A DNA stretch of 64,000 nucleotides from Zonotrichia leucophrys gambelii (lineage: Eukaryota; Chordata; Aves; Passeriformes; Passerellidae). Under the pieces are notes generated by a model. It did no database searches and was not told the DNA's origin. It saw nothing but the letters and a program-made list of their open reading frames with translations. The stretch spans positions 80,280,716 through 80,344,715 of the forward strand of contig NC_088171.1 of the NCBI RefSeq assembly GCF_028769735.1. Direction: 5' to 3'. The number at the start of each line of letters is the position of its first letter. Within the stretch, counting starts at the first letter, position 1. Both the position numbers and the translations under genes were made by a program. Positions 35,336 through 48,159 of the stretch are shown piece after piece.

Positions 35336-38240
35336 TTGCTCTGTTTTTATATTCTTTACCAGGCATCCTCTACAAACCTCTGCCCAAAAAAGTCAGGTTG
35401 CCTTTTGGTCTGGTCTGAAAAGCTAACAGCAGGTGCAAAGACATTTCAGGACATTTGTGTTGATGCCTGGCTTTCAGGAAGGCTCCTTGAAAGCAATGGT
35501 CGATATTACAGTCATCTACACACATCCATGGATTTGAAGAGGAAATCTAATATCTCATATTCCATGCAGTCTCCTCCTCTTCTGCCAAAAGGAAGAATTA
35601 AGAAACATTTTGAAGCATTTCTCCCTTGATAGTCTGCTGAATATTCTCCCAAAGGGCAAGCTGGTCTGTGTGACCAGAGAAGATATGTGATAGAACCAAA
35701 AAAGGCATTTCAGACAGGAAAAGTGCATTAAAATAGCTTAACCATAAATCTGAAGATAAAGTTGAAACAAACAAGAACTAGTCTTATGGAAGTGCGTTGA
35801 AAATACAAGCTTACAAATTTTAAAATGTGTAAAAGTTTCAGTCTTCAAAAGTACAATCTAGGCAAACACTTGTAAAAAAATTTTGCCTTACTTTCCCATT
35901 AATGAAAGAATATATCAAGGTAAATTAGATTTTTGGGTGTGTTTTCCCAGCATAATGGCCAAATGCAACTTGGCTCATTTTAATCTGACTACTTTGAAGC
36001 CACTGTAAATAGCACAGTTGAACGTAAGGAGGAGTAATATAGCCAATGTCTAGACTGAGGTCAGTGGAGCATGGCTGTCCTTCTCCAGGGCCAGATGTCA
36101 AAATAACAAAACATTTTGTGAGCAGGTGAAGGTAAAATCCAATAATCTATTCTCAGGGTTGAAACATCAGGGGCAGGGACATGACATGATTTCTGAAATT
36201 TGAAGTATTTTTACTTAAAAATAATACCACAGCTTTCAGTGCTGACACTGACTACCTTTTTCACAGAGTCCTTTATGATTGCCTGCATAGGAAATTAATA
36301 CATTCAATTTTCAACAGCATCATTCAGTCTCATGGTGATCTGGATAACACACTACCAATTAATTAAGTTCAGAAATAAGGTGTAATTAATTCTCTGAGCA
36401 TTTATTTAATTTCTGTCCAAGCAAACTAATTCAACCTAAAAATGTGCATATTTTTCTGTGGTTAGCTGTGCTTCAAAGAAGGACTATTCAAATAAAACCC
36501 ACATGTTTTTTTCTTCCCCCATCCTGCATGTACTAAGAGTTTAAATATAATTGGATTTAACATCACTGAAGACATCCAGTAGAATGTGTATGAATAGACA
36601 ACATAAACAATGCACATAATATACAGAAAATCCTGTCAGATATTGATTGATGGCTTTGCTGCATATGCTGGAGAAGGCTATTATAGAGATTCAGCTAATA
36701 TGTGAAAACATTTATTTTCACCTATTGTTTTACATTTACTTTTTACCCCTACACATTTACTTAAGATTCATCATGAGAAGCTTAGAAAATAGTTGATGTT
36801 CCTATGCAGCTCGTGTATTTTAACAGGGTTTCACTGGAACTGCGTCAAATAAAAAGCAAAATTTACTGAAACCAATTGTGCTACACCCACCATATGCAAA
36901 ACTAAAATATTTACAAATGCTTTCCTAACTCCGTGACTGAGGAACGTGCATATATTTTCAGTGTTGCCTGAACCAGAATACAATAACTCATAGTAGTGAT
37001 CAATCTGCTTCAACAGTCCCTCACGTTTCTAGGCTTTCGTCATAAGAATTCTTCTTATAATGAAATAAATCATATAGGAAATTAAAATGTGAATTCTGTA
37101 TGTTTCATTTTTAAATACTTTCTCTGCTTGGAATACAGTTGCAAAATACCCACATATCAGTCCTTAGAGCTAGATAAAATGTTCAGCTGTGCTTATCATG
37201 TTTTGGTTGGTTTCATTTGACTTTTACTTGAGAAATGGATTGCCTTTTTAATTTTTTTGTTTAGTTTTTTTTTTTAAGGAACATATTTTCAAAGGAAGAA
37301 ATTATGTAGACACTCTTCCAGGACTGATGTGCCAATTCTTCTTCTTCTGCTGGAAAGCTAAATATATATGTGTGTAAATCTGTTTTTTCAAGTGTTCTTT
37401 GGCTGTCTCAAAGAACAAACTGTAAAATACAGTTTTATCTTCTTCCTCCACATCCATTCCTAAATGTTATCTCATTTATCAACCTTTAAAAAAAAAATAC
37501 AGGGAAAAGATGTTTTATCAACAGAATTACCAAGGACTATAACAAAAACATTCTTCTGCATGGAAGTCTATAAGGTAAACTGACATGGTATAAGATTAGG
37601 GAGTGTGTTTATTTCTTTTCACTGAAGTGAACATAAGACAACATTTAACTGGCATAATTTTCACTGGGGATTGCTTGCAAGAGAGGTAGAATTTCAAGAT
37701 ACTTCATTTTATTGCTGACTTTTTTGTGTTTGGTACTCTCCTACAAGTAAATATTGTCCAGATGTTAATATTTCCTAATCAGGATGTTTCAGAATTGTCG
37801 AAATAAACTATGTGCCTTGTTGGAGTCAAACTTTGTCGCTGTTGCCAATTAACATTTCCATTCTTTTCCACTACTGCCAATAGGTTTTTCAAGCCTATTG
37901 TCATTAAGTTTTCAAAAGTATTAGACAATTAGAGTAGAAATTTCTCCAAATTTTTCATAATTCATCTGTTCTAATCCCTTTAATTATTGTTTCATGTCTT
38001 TTCAATTCTCCATTTATTGCTATCAAGTTTTGTGATGAACTATGTCAATCTTATAGTTTCCACATTTTATTTTCTTCTTTTTGATAAATCATGCAAGCTC
38101 TGAGCATACATGTCTATGAAGCATAATATCCAAACTGGTGACACTAGCTAACATCTCAGAACTTCCAGGTTCTTCTCTTAGAATCCTGAAACATTCTTGT
38201 TTTTGACATCAGAAATAATGCTCACATAAAGCAATTCTGG

Positions 38241-38287
38241 AAAAAAACAAACAAACAAACAAACAAAAAAAAAAACCAAAAAAAAAC
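38241..38287. repeat. (AAAC)n / A-rich microsatellite
   Basis: Four to five clean aaac units are followed by A runs broken by cc. Confidence 0.9.
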
Positions 38288-38586
38288 CCTAAGAAAGGAA
38301 AGGACAGCCAGGGAAAACAATAGTTTCTTTCAGAAACTAAGTGCTAAATACTTTCAGCAAAGCCTTTCTAACTTTTCAAAGCTGAGAAAATTCAGACTGA
38401 CTTTTTACAGGTTATAAGTATAGTTTAAGTAGAAAATACAGAGAAAGGTGTAAGTTTGTCATTAGTTGCATCTTTGTTCACAAGTTTTCAATTTGAACAT
38501 CCACAGGCATTTTGAAGAAAGTCCTAGATTCTCTTTAAAGACCTTTTTGTTTAAAGCAAATAAAAGCTTCTAAAGAGAACAGTACA

Positions 38587-38637
38587 AGAATAGAAAATCT
38601 AGAGTAAACACAGAATAGAAAATCTATGAGTAAACAC
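38587..38637. repeat. Tandem duplication, 25/26-bp unit, two copies
   Basis: The first unit is 38587-38611 and the second is 38612-38637. They are identical apart from one inserted base and a neighbouring change ('ctagagtaa' versus 'ctatgagtaa'). This is a small recent duplication. Confidence 0.88.
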
Positions 38638-39882
38638 AGAATTTGTTGCTGATAAATGGTCATAAATTCAGAAATATGTATAAAGAGTGCATGGAGAGAG
38701 AAGAGCGACATGGGAGGAATCTCAATTGACACAAAAAGATGAGCAATTGTACATAGAACTATGAATGTAATTTCTTTGGTTGTATTTATGCTAAAATAAA
38801 CTGTAAATGTAGTTTTGTTTTAACTGAATTGAAAAGGGAAGCTAAGAAAAGGGCTTGCATCCTAATGTTAAATAAAGACACTGTGGCTTTGACAACTTCC
38901 TCCAGTCTAAGCCAGTAGCATGGAAAACTGAGATGCAAAAGCTAATGATGATCTAATGTAAATTTTAATATTTATATAACCTATGTTAATATAGTCACTT
39001 AACATTTGGAAAGATTATTCTCATATAGGATCCTACTGGGATCCTGCATTCCTCTGTCCTTAAATACATCAATTACCCTCCTTTTTCCTTTGTAATAATT
39101 TAACAGATGGGAAAACTGAATATTTGTTTGTATGTCATTAGCTGTGGATCATAGAACAGAAGTCCAATTTTGAGGAGGTAGATGTCTGCCAGCATTATCA
39201 TTTAGAAGTCAAAGGATGCAGCAGTGTGAAAAATGAGGATATTTATCAATGAGATGAAAAATTTTTGAGGTTGGATGTTCCTTAACTTCATATATCAAAT
39301 CTAAGCTACTTTAGAGAGAAATGAATCATTCTTTGAAAGGTCCTGTCTCTTCCCTTGAGATGTAAAGGTAGTGTAAAGATCCACAAATACTTGGTGCTGA
39401 AGTAAAGGTCAGCAAGATGTATCCAATTCTAAATTAGTGAATGCAAGCCGCTGATTCTTTGCTTTTTACTTGGCTTCATCTCATTTTAAGTTTCCAAAAC
39501 GAACAGTGTTTGTATACCACATTACAATGTTCTGATCATTATGGTTGCTATGGAAACTTAGCTCAAGTTTTATCAATATAAACTCAAATAATTGAATTGT
39601 GATTAAGCACAGTAGAAGAAAGAAGAGCTCACACAACACCCTTGTACTTCAAAGCAAATTACAAGGTCACGAGTCCAGGCATGCAGGAACAGAATCTCCA
39701 GAGTAATTCCATTGCTCCCATCAAGGTGCATCTGAACAGGAGTAAAGGCTACAAAGACAGAGGCTATGACTCTCTGCTGGTACATGCCATGAGTAAAGTA
39801 CTGGGGTAACTTCTGCCTGCTATGTCTCATTGCAGGATAGAAATGAGACTTCTGGAGCCTTGCAGTAGCAGCAAAAGCAAAA

Positions 39883-40597
39883 AACAAAGCCAAGTGTAAG
39901 GTCCTACGCCTGACTCAGGGCAATCCCAGGAATACCTGCAGGCTGGAAGGAAAAATGTTTGAGAGAAGCCCTGTGGAGAAGGCCTTAGGGATAGGAGTTG
40001 GTGAAAAACTCAACCTGAGCCAGCAGTGTGTGCTCACAGCCCAGAAAGCCAATGGAATCCTGGGCTGCATCCAAATGGGTTTGGCCTGCAGGTCAAGGGA
40101 GATGATTCTGCCCCTCTACTCCACTCAGTGACTCCACCTGTGGTACTGCATCCAGTTCTGGTGTCTCAAACATAACAAGGACATGGAACTGTTGGAGCAA
40201 GTCCAGAGGAGGGTTATGAAGTCAATAAGTGGATTAGAGCTTCTCCCCTAGGTTGCTCATCCTAGAGGAGATTGTGTGGAGATCTTGTAGCAAACTTCCA
40301 GTACCAGAAGGGAGCATCCAGGGAAGCTGGAGAGGGACTCTTCTTCAGGAACTTTAGGGACAGGAAAAGGGAGAATGGGTATAAACTGAAAGGGGAAATT
40401 TGGGTTAAATATTAGGAAGAAATTCTTTACTGTGAGAATGGTGAGACCTTGGAAGGGGTTGCTGAGGAAGGCTGTGGATGCCTCATCCCTGGTAGTGCTC
40501 AAACCACCTGGTCTATTGGAAGGTGTCCTTTCCCATGTCAGGGGGCTGGAACTTGATTGTCTTTAAGGTCCATTCCAACTTTCTCTGTTTCTGTGAA
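39883..40597 (+). mobile_element. CR1 LINE, 3' part (ORF2 C-terminus and 3' UTR)
   Basis: Sense CR1 starts at 'caaagccaagtgtaaggtcctac'. Translation across frames gives the familiar ORF2 tail: QQCVLTAQKANGILGC, then LPLYSTQ, then IQFWCLKHNKDMELLEQ and VQRRVMKS at 40000-40230. The 3' UTR follows with 'ttaaatattaggaagaaattctttactgtgag' near 40407 and 'gtctttaaggtccattccaac' at 40559. It ends near 40597 in a decayed terminal repeat. It is 5' truncated after the RT domain and is not coding now. Confidence 0.94.
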
Positions 40598-41039
40598 GGC
40601 CTGGATACAGCTGCAGAGTAATCCAGTTTCACCTCACGCCTATCAGCCTAGCCCTTATATGTAAAGTTGATTTAATGTCACTTTCTGATAACTAATATAC
40701 ATAATTAGCATTAATTATCAAATAATAGTGTGCACAAATTCCAGTGAGGAAAACAATAAATGTTAAATGTTTGTAGTATCTCCTGTCTGTGGAAAGGCAC
40801 AAATTTTCAAGCCAACACTAGAAGAACACAGTGCAGTAATTAGTGATGGAGAACAGAGTATAAACAGAAAAAAAAAAAAACCTCTCACATGATTGAAAAG
40901 GGTTTGGGCCTGCAGCAGCAGAATACATTCTAAAGGTTTTTTAGGGCAACTATGTAAACACAAGCTATTATGTAGTATTGTTCATGCAAAAATAGAGCTA
41001 GCAAGCACAAAGCAATACAAGGGTTGTGATGACCTGCTT
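40598..41039. other. Unique non-coding DNA between two CR1 relics
   Basis: Short AT-rich gap with a 13-bp A run near 40868. No gene seen. Confidence 0.6.
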
Positions 41040-41535
41040 GCGAACACTGTGGGGTAGATACAATTACTTAGGCACAGCTATGTAGGGAAAGGAACTCTGT
41101 ACCAGCTACACAGCTCAACTGCAGTACAGTTTTCAGTTTTGGTCATCTTAATTAGAAAGGGAAAGAGCAAATAAGGATCAGGCTTAGTAAGATTCAATGT
41201 GAATCAGCAGAAGCAGTGAAAATGCCATAAAGAAGTTTTTCTCCATTGTCTAGGTTTATCTTAGAGAAGAATAAAAATGCCTTTTGGTATAAAAAACCGC
41301 CAATTAATTCCAGAGGGAAAAAATGTCAGAAAACAGTAAATCCCTTTGCATTTCTTTTAGGGGACAAAAAAGGGTAGCTAATCTGTTACTACTGTGTGTC
41401 ATTCACTGAAAGAACTCATTGCCACAAAATGGCACGAGGAGAAAGTTTTAGATTGAAAGGGGAAGGGAGTTTGATACTGACAGTGTTGGTGAGTACTTCT
41501 GTAGTTAAATCCTACAGAGAATTTTAGAGAAGCAA
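41040..41535 (+). mobile_element. Ancient CR1/L3-like LINE relic
   Basis: Isolated blocks agree with the ORF2 tail and 3' region of old CR1/L3 elements in sense orientation. 'gcagtacagttttcagttttggtcatctt' at 41122-41150 encodes the VQFSVLVI-like part of the tail. 'gatcaggcttagtaag' follows at 41177, and 'agaactcattgccacaaaatg' at 41411 fits the post-RT region. Between the blocks alignment is poor, so the edges and exact family are uncertain. Confidence 0.5.
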
Positions 41536-42769
41536 GTTTTGTAAACTGACACTTCAGAACAAAATGTCAAAGGTGCTTGTATCATGCCAGTTTTTCTAGA
41601 TTTGGCTTTCTGGATTATTTCACACTGTCAAATATCAAAGACAATTATCAGACTATGGTTAGGATTATAGTACATTAATAATTGTCTCCCAACCATTTTT
41701 CTAATTTCCAAAATCCTCTATTTTTATGATGATCTCAGATCACAACAGCCCCTTTTGTACTGTAATTACATTGAAATTAATCTGCACCAATGAAAAGATA
41801 ATTCCATGATTTATACTTGTAGGTCAGGCTTCAGCATGGGAAAAAAAAAAGCTAATTTATTTCAAAATAGGTAATATGTTGATATAAATGACATGCTAGA
41901 GCTATTGACTGACAGAAATTCTTAATTCTTTGTTAGAATCAAGAAGGACAAAGCAGAGAAGCAGATTATTTTATTTATTTTTTATTAATAAAGGGGGACT
42001 TTTTGTGGCTTGATATGGCCCTATATTCTCTTTACCTCACTGAAATAACTTGATGTGGCCAGCAAGGTCAGTAACAGGCATTACAGAGGATTTGAATGAA
42101 GATGCTAATGGGCCAGTTGCCAGACAGACTTCTTGTACTGAGACTGTGATCTTTCACTCAAGAGACCACTAATATGAGCCTTCAAGTTCCATGCAATAGT
42201 TTACTTTTATGAAGCTCATGAAGTTTACTTTTATGAAGCTCATGGTAAATTAAAAGCTTTGAGTCCTCAGCTGTGCTTTCACATGTTTTTTTTTAAATTG
42301 GATACCTTGTTTGAAAGTTGTTGGGTAGACTGACAGACTGACAGACAGATAAATGGCCATGGACAACATGATTGCATAAAACTTTTCTGTTTAGGAAACC
42401 AGGATAAAAATAAACTGCCTTCATTATAACACTCAGTAGACTTGTGGAATCACTAAGAAAGCTTCCATAATTACAGTACTATACTTCTAAGGCTGTTTGA
42501 AGGTATATAATGGTTATAACTGTTATTCTTGTCTGACTACCTGTAAAATTGTTGCATGCCACTCATTCCTAATGGCTGTTTAACAAATTTTATTGTTGAA
42601 AATGTGCTACCAACTGGCTGCAGCTGGAAGAAACAAATAACACGACAAAAAAAAAATCTCAACATTCATTTTGAATTGTCTCTACCAAGGTCTGTAAACA
42701 AAAGCTATTAATTCAGCAGCAAGCATGATGAGTGTTGCTGGGCAGTTCAATCCAAAAGAACTGAACTCT
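41536..42769. other. Unique non-coding DNA
   Basis: No gene recognised. It contains a tandem duplication at 42199-42244 and a short (GACAGACT)-like run at 42329-42348. Confidence 0.55.
42199..42244. repeat. Tandem duplication, 24-bp period
   Basis: 'gtttacttttatgaagctca' starts at 42199 and again at 42223. The 22 bases shared by both copies are identical, which points to a recent event or one kept identical by slippage. Confidence 0.9.
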
Positions 42770-43197
42770 TTAGAATAGTTTAGGTTGGAAAAGACCTTTA
42801 AGGTTATTGAGTACAACTGTTAACCCAGCACTGCCATGACAATGACTAAACCATTTCCCCAAGCACGGCTTTGACACATATTTTAAATACTTCCAGGGAC
42901 AGTGACTCCTCCGCTTCCATGGGCACCTTGTTCAAATGCTTGACAGCTCTTTTGGTGAAGGATATTTTCTCTAATATCTGTGTTAAACCTTCTCTGGCAC
43001 AACCTAAGGCTGCTTTTTTTTGTATGGTCATTTGTTTACTGGGAAAGGAGACTGACACCTACCTTTCAAGTAGCTGTAGAGAGCAAAAAAGTCCCCTTTG
43101 AGCCTTCTTTTCTCCAGGCTAAACAACCCCAGTTCCCTCTGTCACTCTCATAGGACTTGTTCTCTAGACACTTCACCAACCTTGTTCTCTTCACTTT
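42770..43197 (-). mobile_element. CR1 LINE, 3' end fragment
   Basis: This is the antisense of the CR1 3' end. 'gaatagtttaggttggaaaagacctttaaggttattgag' at 42774-42812 is the terminal signature. It is followed by 'cttccagggacagtgactcctcc' (42891), 'ggtgaaggatattttctctaatat' (42954) and 'ttcttttctccaggctaaacaaccccagttccctct' at 43105-43140. It is 5' truncated near 43197, and no coding part remains. A hairpin with 10-bp arms and a 4-nt loop (43236-43259) lies just beyond. Confidence 0.93.
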
Positions 43198-43235
43198 ACA
43201 AGTCACTGGCAATTATTTCATGATGCCACTTTTTG

Positions 43236-43259
43236 AGAATCAAGTGAATACTTGATTCT
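43236..43259. repeat. Hairpin with 10-bp perfect arms, 4-nt loop
   Basis: agaatcaagt (43236-43245) and acttgattct (43250-43259) flank gaat. It lies about 40 bp outside the CR1 edge and belongs to no family I recognise. Confidence 0.88.
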
Positions 43260-45356
43260 GAAGTACATCATAAAAAAGTTTGAGGTCCTTCTGGTCATTT
43301 AATGGAACACAAAAACCATTGAGCTCCTCAAATGAATATTTATTCAAATCATGAAGTGGTTTACTTCAACCACATCAATTTTTAAAATTCATCTTTGCTG
43401 CATTCCAATTGTTATTTTCAGTAAACAGATAGGCATTTATCTAGAGGCAGAAGTATATTTTCCTGTAAAAATAACCCATTCTGATGAAATTATCAAGATT
43501 ATAATGTATGCAGCATTCAACCAAAGCAAGTTTCTGGAAACTTACAGATACTTGGTAAATATCTGTATTAGATTAGATTATTTATTGTTTTGAAAGAAAG
43601 GCCTGTGACAACTTACCCAAATATGGCTTTGCCTAGTGTTTGTTTTTTTCAGGGAGATGAAGACTCTGCTGGGAATTTGAAGAAAAGCTAAGGTGATGAA
43701 GAGTCCATTGCTGGCATTGAAATTGCAGTCTGGGTACAATTTGGGCCAACATTACCACACTTTAACATTCAATTAATGTTTTTGATTAAATACTATGTAG
43801 TGAATAATTTTTGAGTTCTGTATCTCATATTTTTCAGTAATATAGCCATAACCTAGAAAAGGGATCCGATACTGTTCTTCTTTACTCTTATGGTAAGATA
43901 TCTATTCTCATCAATAGAAGTCATACATACTTGAGTTTTTTGATCTTTTTTCTCTTTTCTTGCAATTATCAAGCACAGAACAGCTGAGCTGGGAGGAGAG
44001 TAGTGGTGAAAAAAAGGAAATAGATTTGTTAATCATGCTCTTCACTTAGTTAAATGGCATTGGCCATTCCTACCTATTATCACTTATTATTCTTACGTTT
44101 TTGTGATTTATTTTTCATCTCTTTATTACTAATGCATGTCCATTAGCTCAAAAGATTTTTTGTTTGATTTGCTGATGAATAGCCCCATACAATGGCTTGG
44201 CAACAGTCCCCTAGAATAATGTGGGATTCAAATGTTCTGCCCTTGTCACTTTGTGCTGGTCTAGTCTTTCTCATAACAGAAAGTTGGAATACTGAACAAA
44301 GAGGTTTTTAAATCATTGGAGAAGTCTTATTGTACCATAATGATCCTTTCTGGGCAAAATCTAAAAATAATACTCTATAGATGAGCTGACCTTATGTCTA
44401 AAGCCAACCCTTAATATTTATCATTATGCTGGCTTTCTTGATTATAGAGTTATGATATGCCATCCTGCAGCATCTAATGCTGTTCATCTAAATTTTGGGA
44501 TGATTTTGCTACTAACAACAAATAAGAGGCAAGATGCCAGACTTGAGGTAGAGACAGTTTTCACTACTGGACTGAGTAAAAGAGCTGTGTGTCTTTTTTT
44601 AAATGTCTATTTCATCTCTTACTTGCAAGCGTCCATTTGCTCCAATGGCACCTCAGTGTTTTGTTTCCCTTAAAAGACCTTGGATGTGAGATTTTCTTTT
44701 TGATGAAGGGCTATTCAGGGCTTAGTGTTTTCATATCTTAAACCTTTCCATGCTGAAAATATATACCCTTTCCATCACATACTAGAAGGAGGACAATAAA
44801 ACTGCCATAGCAGAATAGACTGCAAGGTAAGTAACTGTTTCCTAGTTCTTAAAGACAACTTGTAAAAAGAAAATGGGCAGGTTTTTACAACCATATTTGA
44901 AAGAATTGATGTATTTATCTTGAAACCTGGAAGAATTTTTATATCATCAGTAAGTTCTGACCTATTGATCTGCCTTCCATCTGGTGACACCATTTATACT
45001 CATGCAGAGCACAATCAATAGTATAGAAAAACCATATTTCTCCTGTATTACAGTGATATTTTAAATGGCAGTATGTTCAAGGGAGAAGGTTTCAATAATA
45101 ATAAAAATATTAAAATAAGAAATATACTTTGGGGTTTAATAGCTTGCCCATATTGATTTTTACCAGGGTTATTTGCCATATTTTACCATCAGGAGGAGCT
45201 GTCATCTCTGCAAAAGCCATTTATTTTCCAATCAATTATTTCAGCTTGGAAAAGCAAATAAGAATACCTAAGGATTATTATGTTTCCCAAAAAAATAAGC
45301 CAAGCTTTCCTGACCCTGGGTTCTAGCCACTTTCTGCACCATTTCTCCTGGCTCTT

Positions 45357-45403
45357 TGGGATCCTTTAAGCTTAATATTTTTCAAACATGTGAAAGGATC
45401 CCA
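45357..45403. repeat. Inverted repeat, 11-bp arms, 25-bp spacer
   Basis: tgggatccttt (45357-45367) and aaaggatccca (45393-45403) are exact reverse complements. No element is recognised around them. Confidence 0.85.
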
Positions 45404-46915
45404 GCTCTTCCTCGAGTCTCAGCAGTGCAGACTATCATGCCACAAACAAAAGAGGTTTCCAGAGGCCCTGTTAGGAGGAGGGAAAGCAACAGCACACCTT
45501 TGGCTTATGCTCCAGCAGAAATAATTTAGAGAAGCATAGGCTTTCATTGACAGGCTTAGGCAACAGCCACTGCTCAATACCACAGAGGAACATAAACAAA
45601 AGCCCAAAGTCTCAGTCAGTCTGACGGGGAAGAAAAGTCCTTTTTCACTTCAAAGCCAGCAAGTATTGTTTCACAGTCTGTCTTATGGGATGAAGCTTAC
45701 CTGAAAGCACTGCTCACATAAACGAGATCCTGTTTATATCTTCACAGCCCTGACTGTATCAATCCACTATAGACACCAGAAAACAAAAAAGGCCACATAA
45801 ACTTTAAATTGGTGCTGCCAAATTAACACCCTGTTAACATTTTTGGGGGCAAGAGACCTGAGTGTCATAGAAATCAAGACAAAAAATATTAAAAGGCCTT
45901 CAGTATAAGGAAGCACAAGAAAATTGTTTTGGGCTACATGATTAGCCCAAAATTAAAATTTTGGCCCATTACAAAATTATATCTATTTTAGAAAACACTA
46001 AATGGTGAAGACAATTCTGTGGAGACAAGGGGAACTCTAACACAGACACTGTGAAGAGTGAGTCCAAGGTGAACCACTGTGTTAGGGGTCAGGCCACCTG
46101 CCACATGTTAAGAAATTAGACCAGTGTCATGCTGCCCCAGATCTGAGGTGCTCGTCAGACCTGCACTGCAGGGCCTCAATTATGTGAGAATTACTTGAGT
46201 GCCGTGGAACAGAAATCTTAGAATAGAACTTATTACTCACCTTTTTTACCTTATTACATAAATTTAACTGTGTGTCAGTGAGTGGTGTGGCTCTGTTCTC
46301 ATATCCATCTGATTCAGATTCCCTCCAGGACAGCATAAGAACAAGAATAGCACAGCCGACATTTTGGGTCATTGGTTTTACTGATGCCATCTGAACACTA
46401 ATGCTGTCTTCTGTGGGGTTTCCTGCATTCACAGGTGGCCAGTATCAATGTTTCAAAAGAAAAGGGAAGGAAAAAAGAAATATAATAAAAGGAAAAAAAA
46501 ACTTTATTTTCTCTTCAGTAAACTTATATTTTTATAGCTGCTCCCATCAAAATCTTTGGTGCTTTTTCCCCTACAAAAGTAACTGGCCTTGTGAACAAAT
46601 ATCAAGAAATAATGATAAGCATTGTCTGCATGAAACGCCTGTGGAGATGACATGAATTTATCATTCTTCCAATCATACCCCGAAATCTACATATGTGGTT
46701 TTAACCATTTGTTAAAAGAGTTTGCATCTCACTGGAGGGGCTCTGTGGCATCATGCAACTCCAGAGAGTCTGTGCCTGTCAATGCAGCACCCTTTCTTAG
46801 TCATAATTTTCTTTACGAGAAAAGAAGCTGCCAAGGAATTAATCTAGCACAGAGCAGCTTAGCTCTCTCTGGGCCCTGAAGCAGTCAACAACAAGTTGTG
46901 AAATCCACAGGCACC

Positions 46916-46994
46916 AAAAAAACACAAAACTAAAAAACCCAAACCAAACCCAAAATAAACCCCTAAAACAAAAACAAACAAACAAAAAAAAACC
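46916..46994. repeat. A/C-rich low-complexity tract
   Basis: Runs of A separated by c, cc and ccc (aaaccc, aaacaaac) cover about 80 bp, with an (AAAC)n end near 46970. Confidence 0.88.
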
Positions 46995-47483
46995 ACCCTA
47001 CCTTTAAACTTAGTGAGAAAAGAATTGCAATAGTATAGCTGATATTGTTCTTACAGGCATCCTTTGGGAATGAAAACTCCCTGGAAATTTCACAGAAACT
47101 TCATCTGAAGATTATTCATCTGAAACCAGTGAATGAAGAAAGACACAGCTGGAAGGGTAAAAAAGAGAAGTGTTTGCTCTGCAGCAGCAATTAATTTATT
47201 AACTCTTCAAGGGAAAGATAAGAGATGCTATGAATTATATCTCTGTACTTGTACACTGTATAGCAACGGTAAGGGAAATGTGGCAGCTGCAAGTTTTGTA
47301 GGGACTAAATTAGTAAGATAAGCACAAATAGTTTTAATATAATGCAAACCTAAGGCTGAAGAGATTGGGAACATTTCCAGTAAAACTCCCCCTTGATCCC
47401 AAGATAATTTTCTGTTTTGTTTTACTAGGCTTTTGTAGACTTTTTTGTTATTAAAGAGGAGATGAATCGACATGGATTACTGA

Positions 47484-47560
47484 AAAAAAACCAAAAACAA
47501 ACAAAACACCCCCCAACCAACAGCAACCATAGCCTCCCCCACCCCTCCAAAAAAAACAGA
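47484..47560. repeat. A/C-rich tract with C runs (G-rich on the minus strand)
   Basis: The plus strand has cccccc, ccccc and cccc runs within about 40 bp. The minus strand therefore carries ggggg/gggg/gggggg, with 1-nt gaps between some runs. A weak G-quadruplex is possible, but the canonical four runs of three with short loops are not met. Confidence 0.7.
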
Positions 47561-48159
47561 CCAGTTTTGTCTCAACAAAAGGAAATCTCAGGTTTAAGGG
47601 TAATTTTATGTGAAAGATGGATGAAGGGGAAGCTTTCCAGGGAATATGTAGCACACAGAAATGAATCAAAGCATGAAAACACCATGCAGAAGAAAGGAGG
47701 CCTCAAGAGAGAAGAAAAATTACTTGTTTATATCCCTGCTTAACTTGGGTAAGTTCAGGGAGATTTCTGAGCTGAACCATGGTTTTTAGCTATAGACTTA
47801 TTAAAGGATAGTCTCAACTGTCAGTAGAAGTTATTGAAGTAATAGAATTAAGAATAAAAAATCTGCAAGTCTAATTGATATTTCTTTTTAGGCTCTAGGG
47901 AGACTTAAAGATAAAACACAAGAATCTCAAACCTCTGTCTCAAATACAGTGTGGAAGAACAGGACTGACACATCCTGACATCAATTATTTCAGAAAGCTG
48001 CAGGGGAACCTGAGGACTGACCAACAGCTCAGTGCATCCACCATGTTAATTAGTTGAAACTGCCTGAAAAATGAAATTAATGTGCATCTGAATAAATATG
48101 AACAATTATGGTTCATAAATATGAATAATTAAGGAAGAGCAATATGGCTTTTGCAAATG

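Larger units (their letters stand above)
35336..39882. other. Unique non-coding DNA
   Basis: No gene is recognised. It holds a cluster of TAATTA-type sites at 36290-36430, an (AAAC)n microsatellite at 38241-38287 and a two-copy 25/26-bp tandem duplication at 38587-38637. Frames are at most 108 codons on the plus strand (35303-35629) and 96 codons on the minus strand (39603-39893), with no family similarity. Confidence 0.55.
43260..48159. other. Unique non-coding DNA
   Basis: No gene over 4.9 kb. It holds an 11-bp-arm inverted repeat around two GGATCC-containing arms (45357-45403), an A/C-rich low-complexity tract (46916-46994) and an A- then C-rich tract (47484-47560). The longest frames are about 100 codons (46127-46432, minus) and show no family match. 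Confidence 0.55.

Noticed and set aside
47484..47560. G-quadruplex on the minus strand
   Set aside because: The G runs do not form four tracts of three or more with short loops, so the usual criterion is not met.
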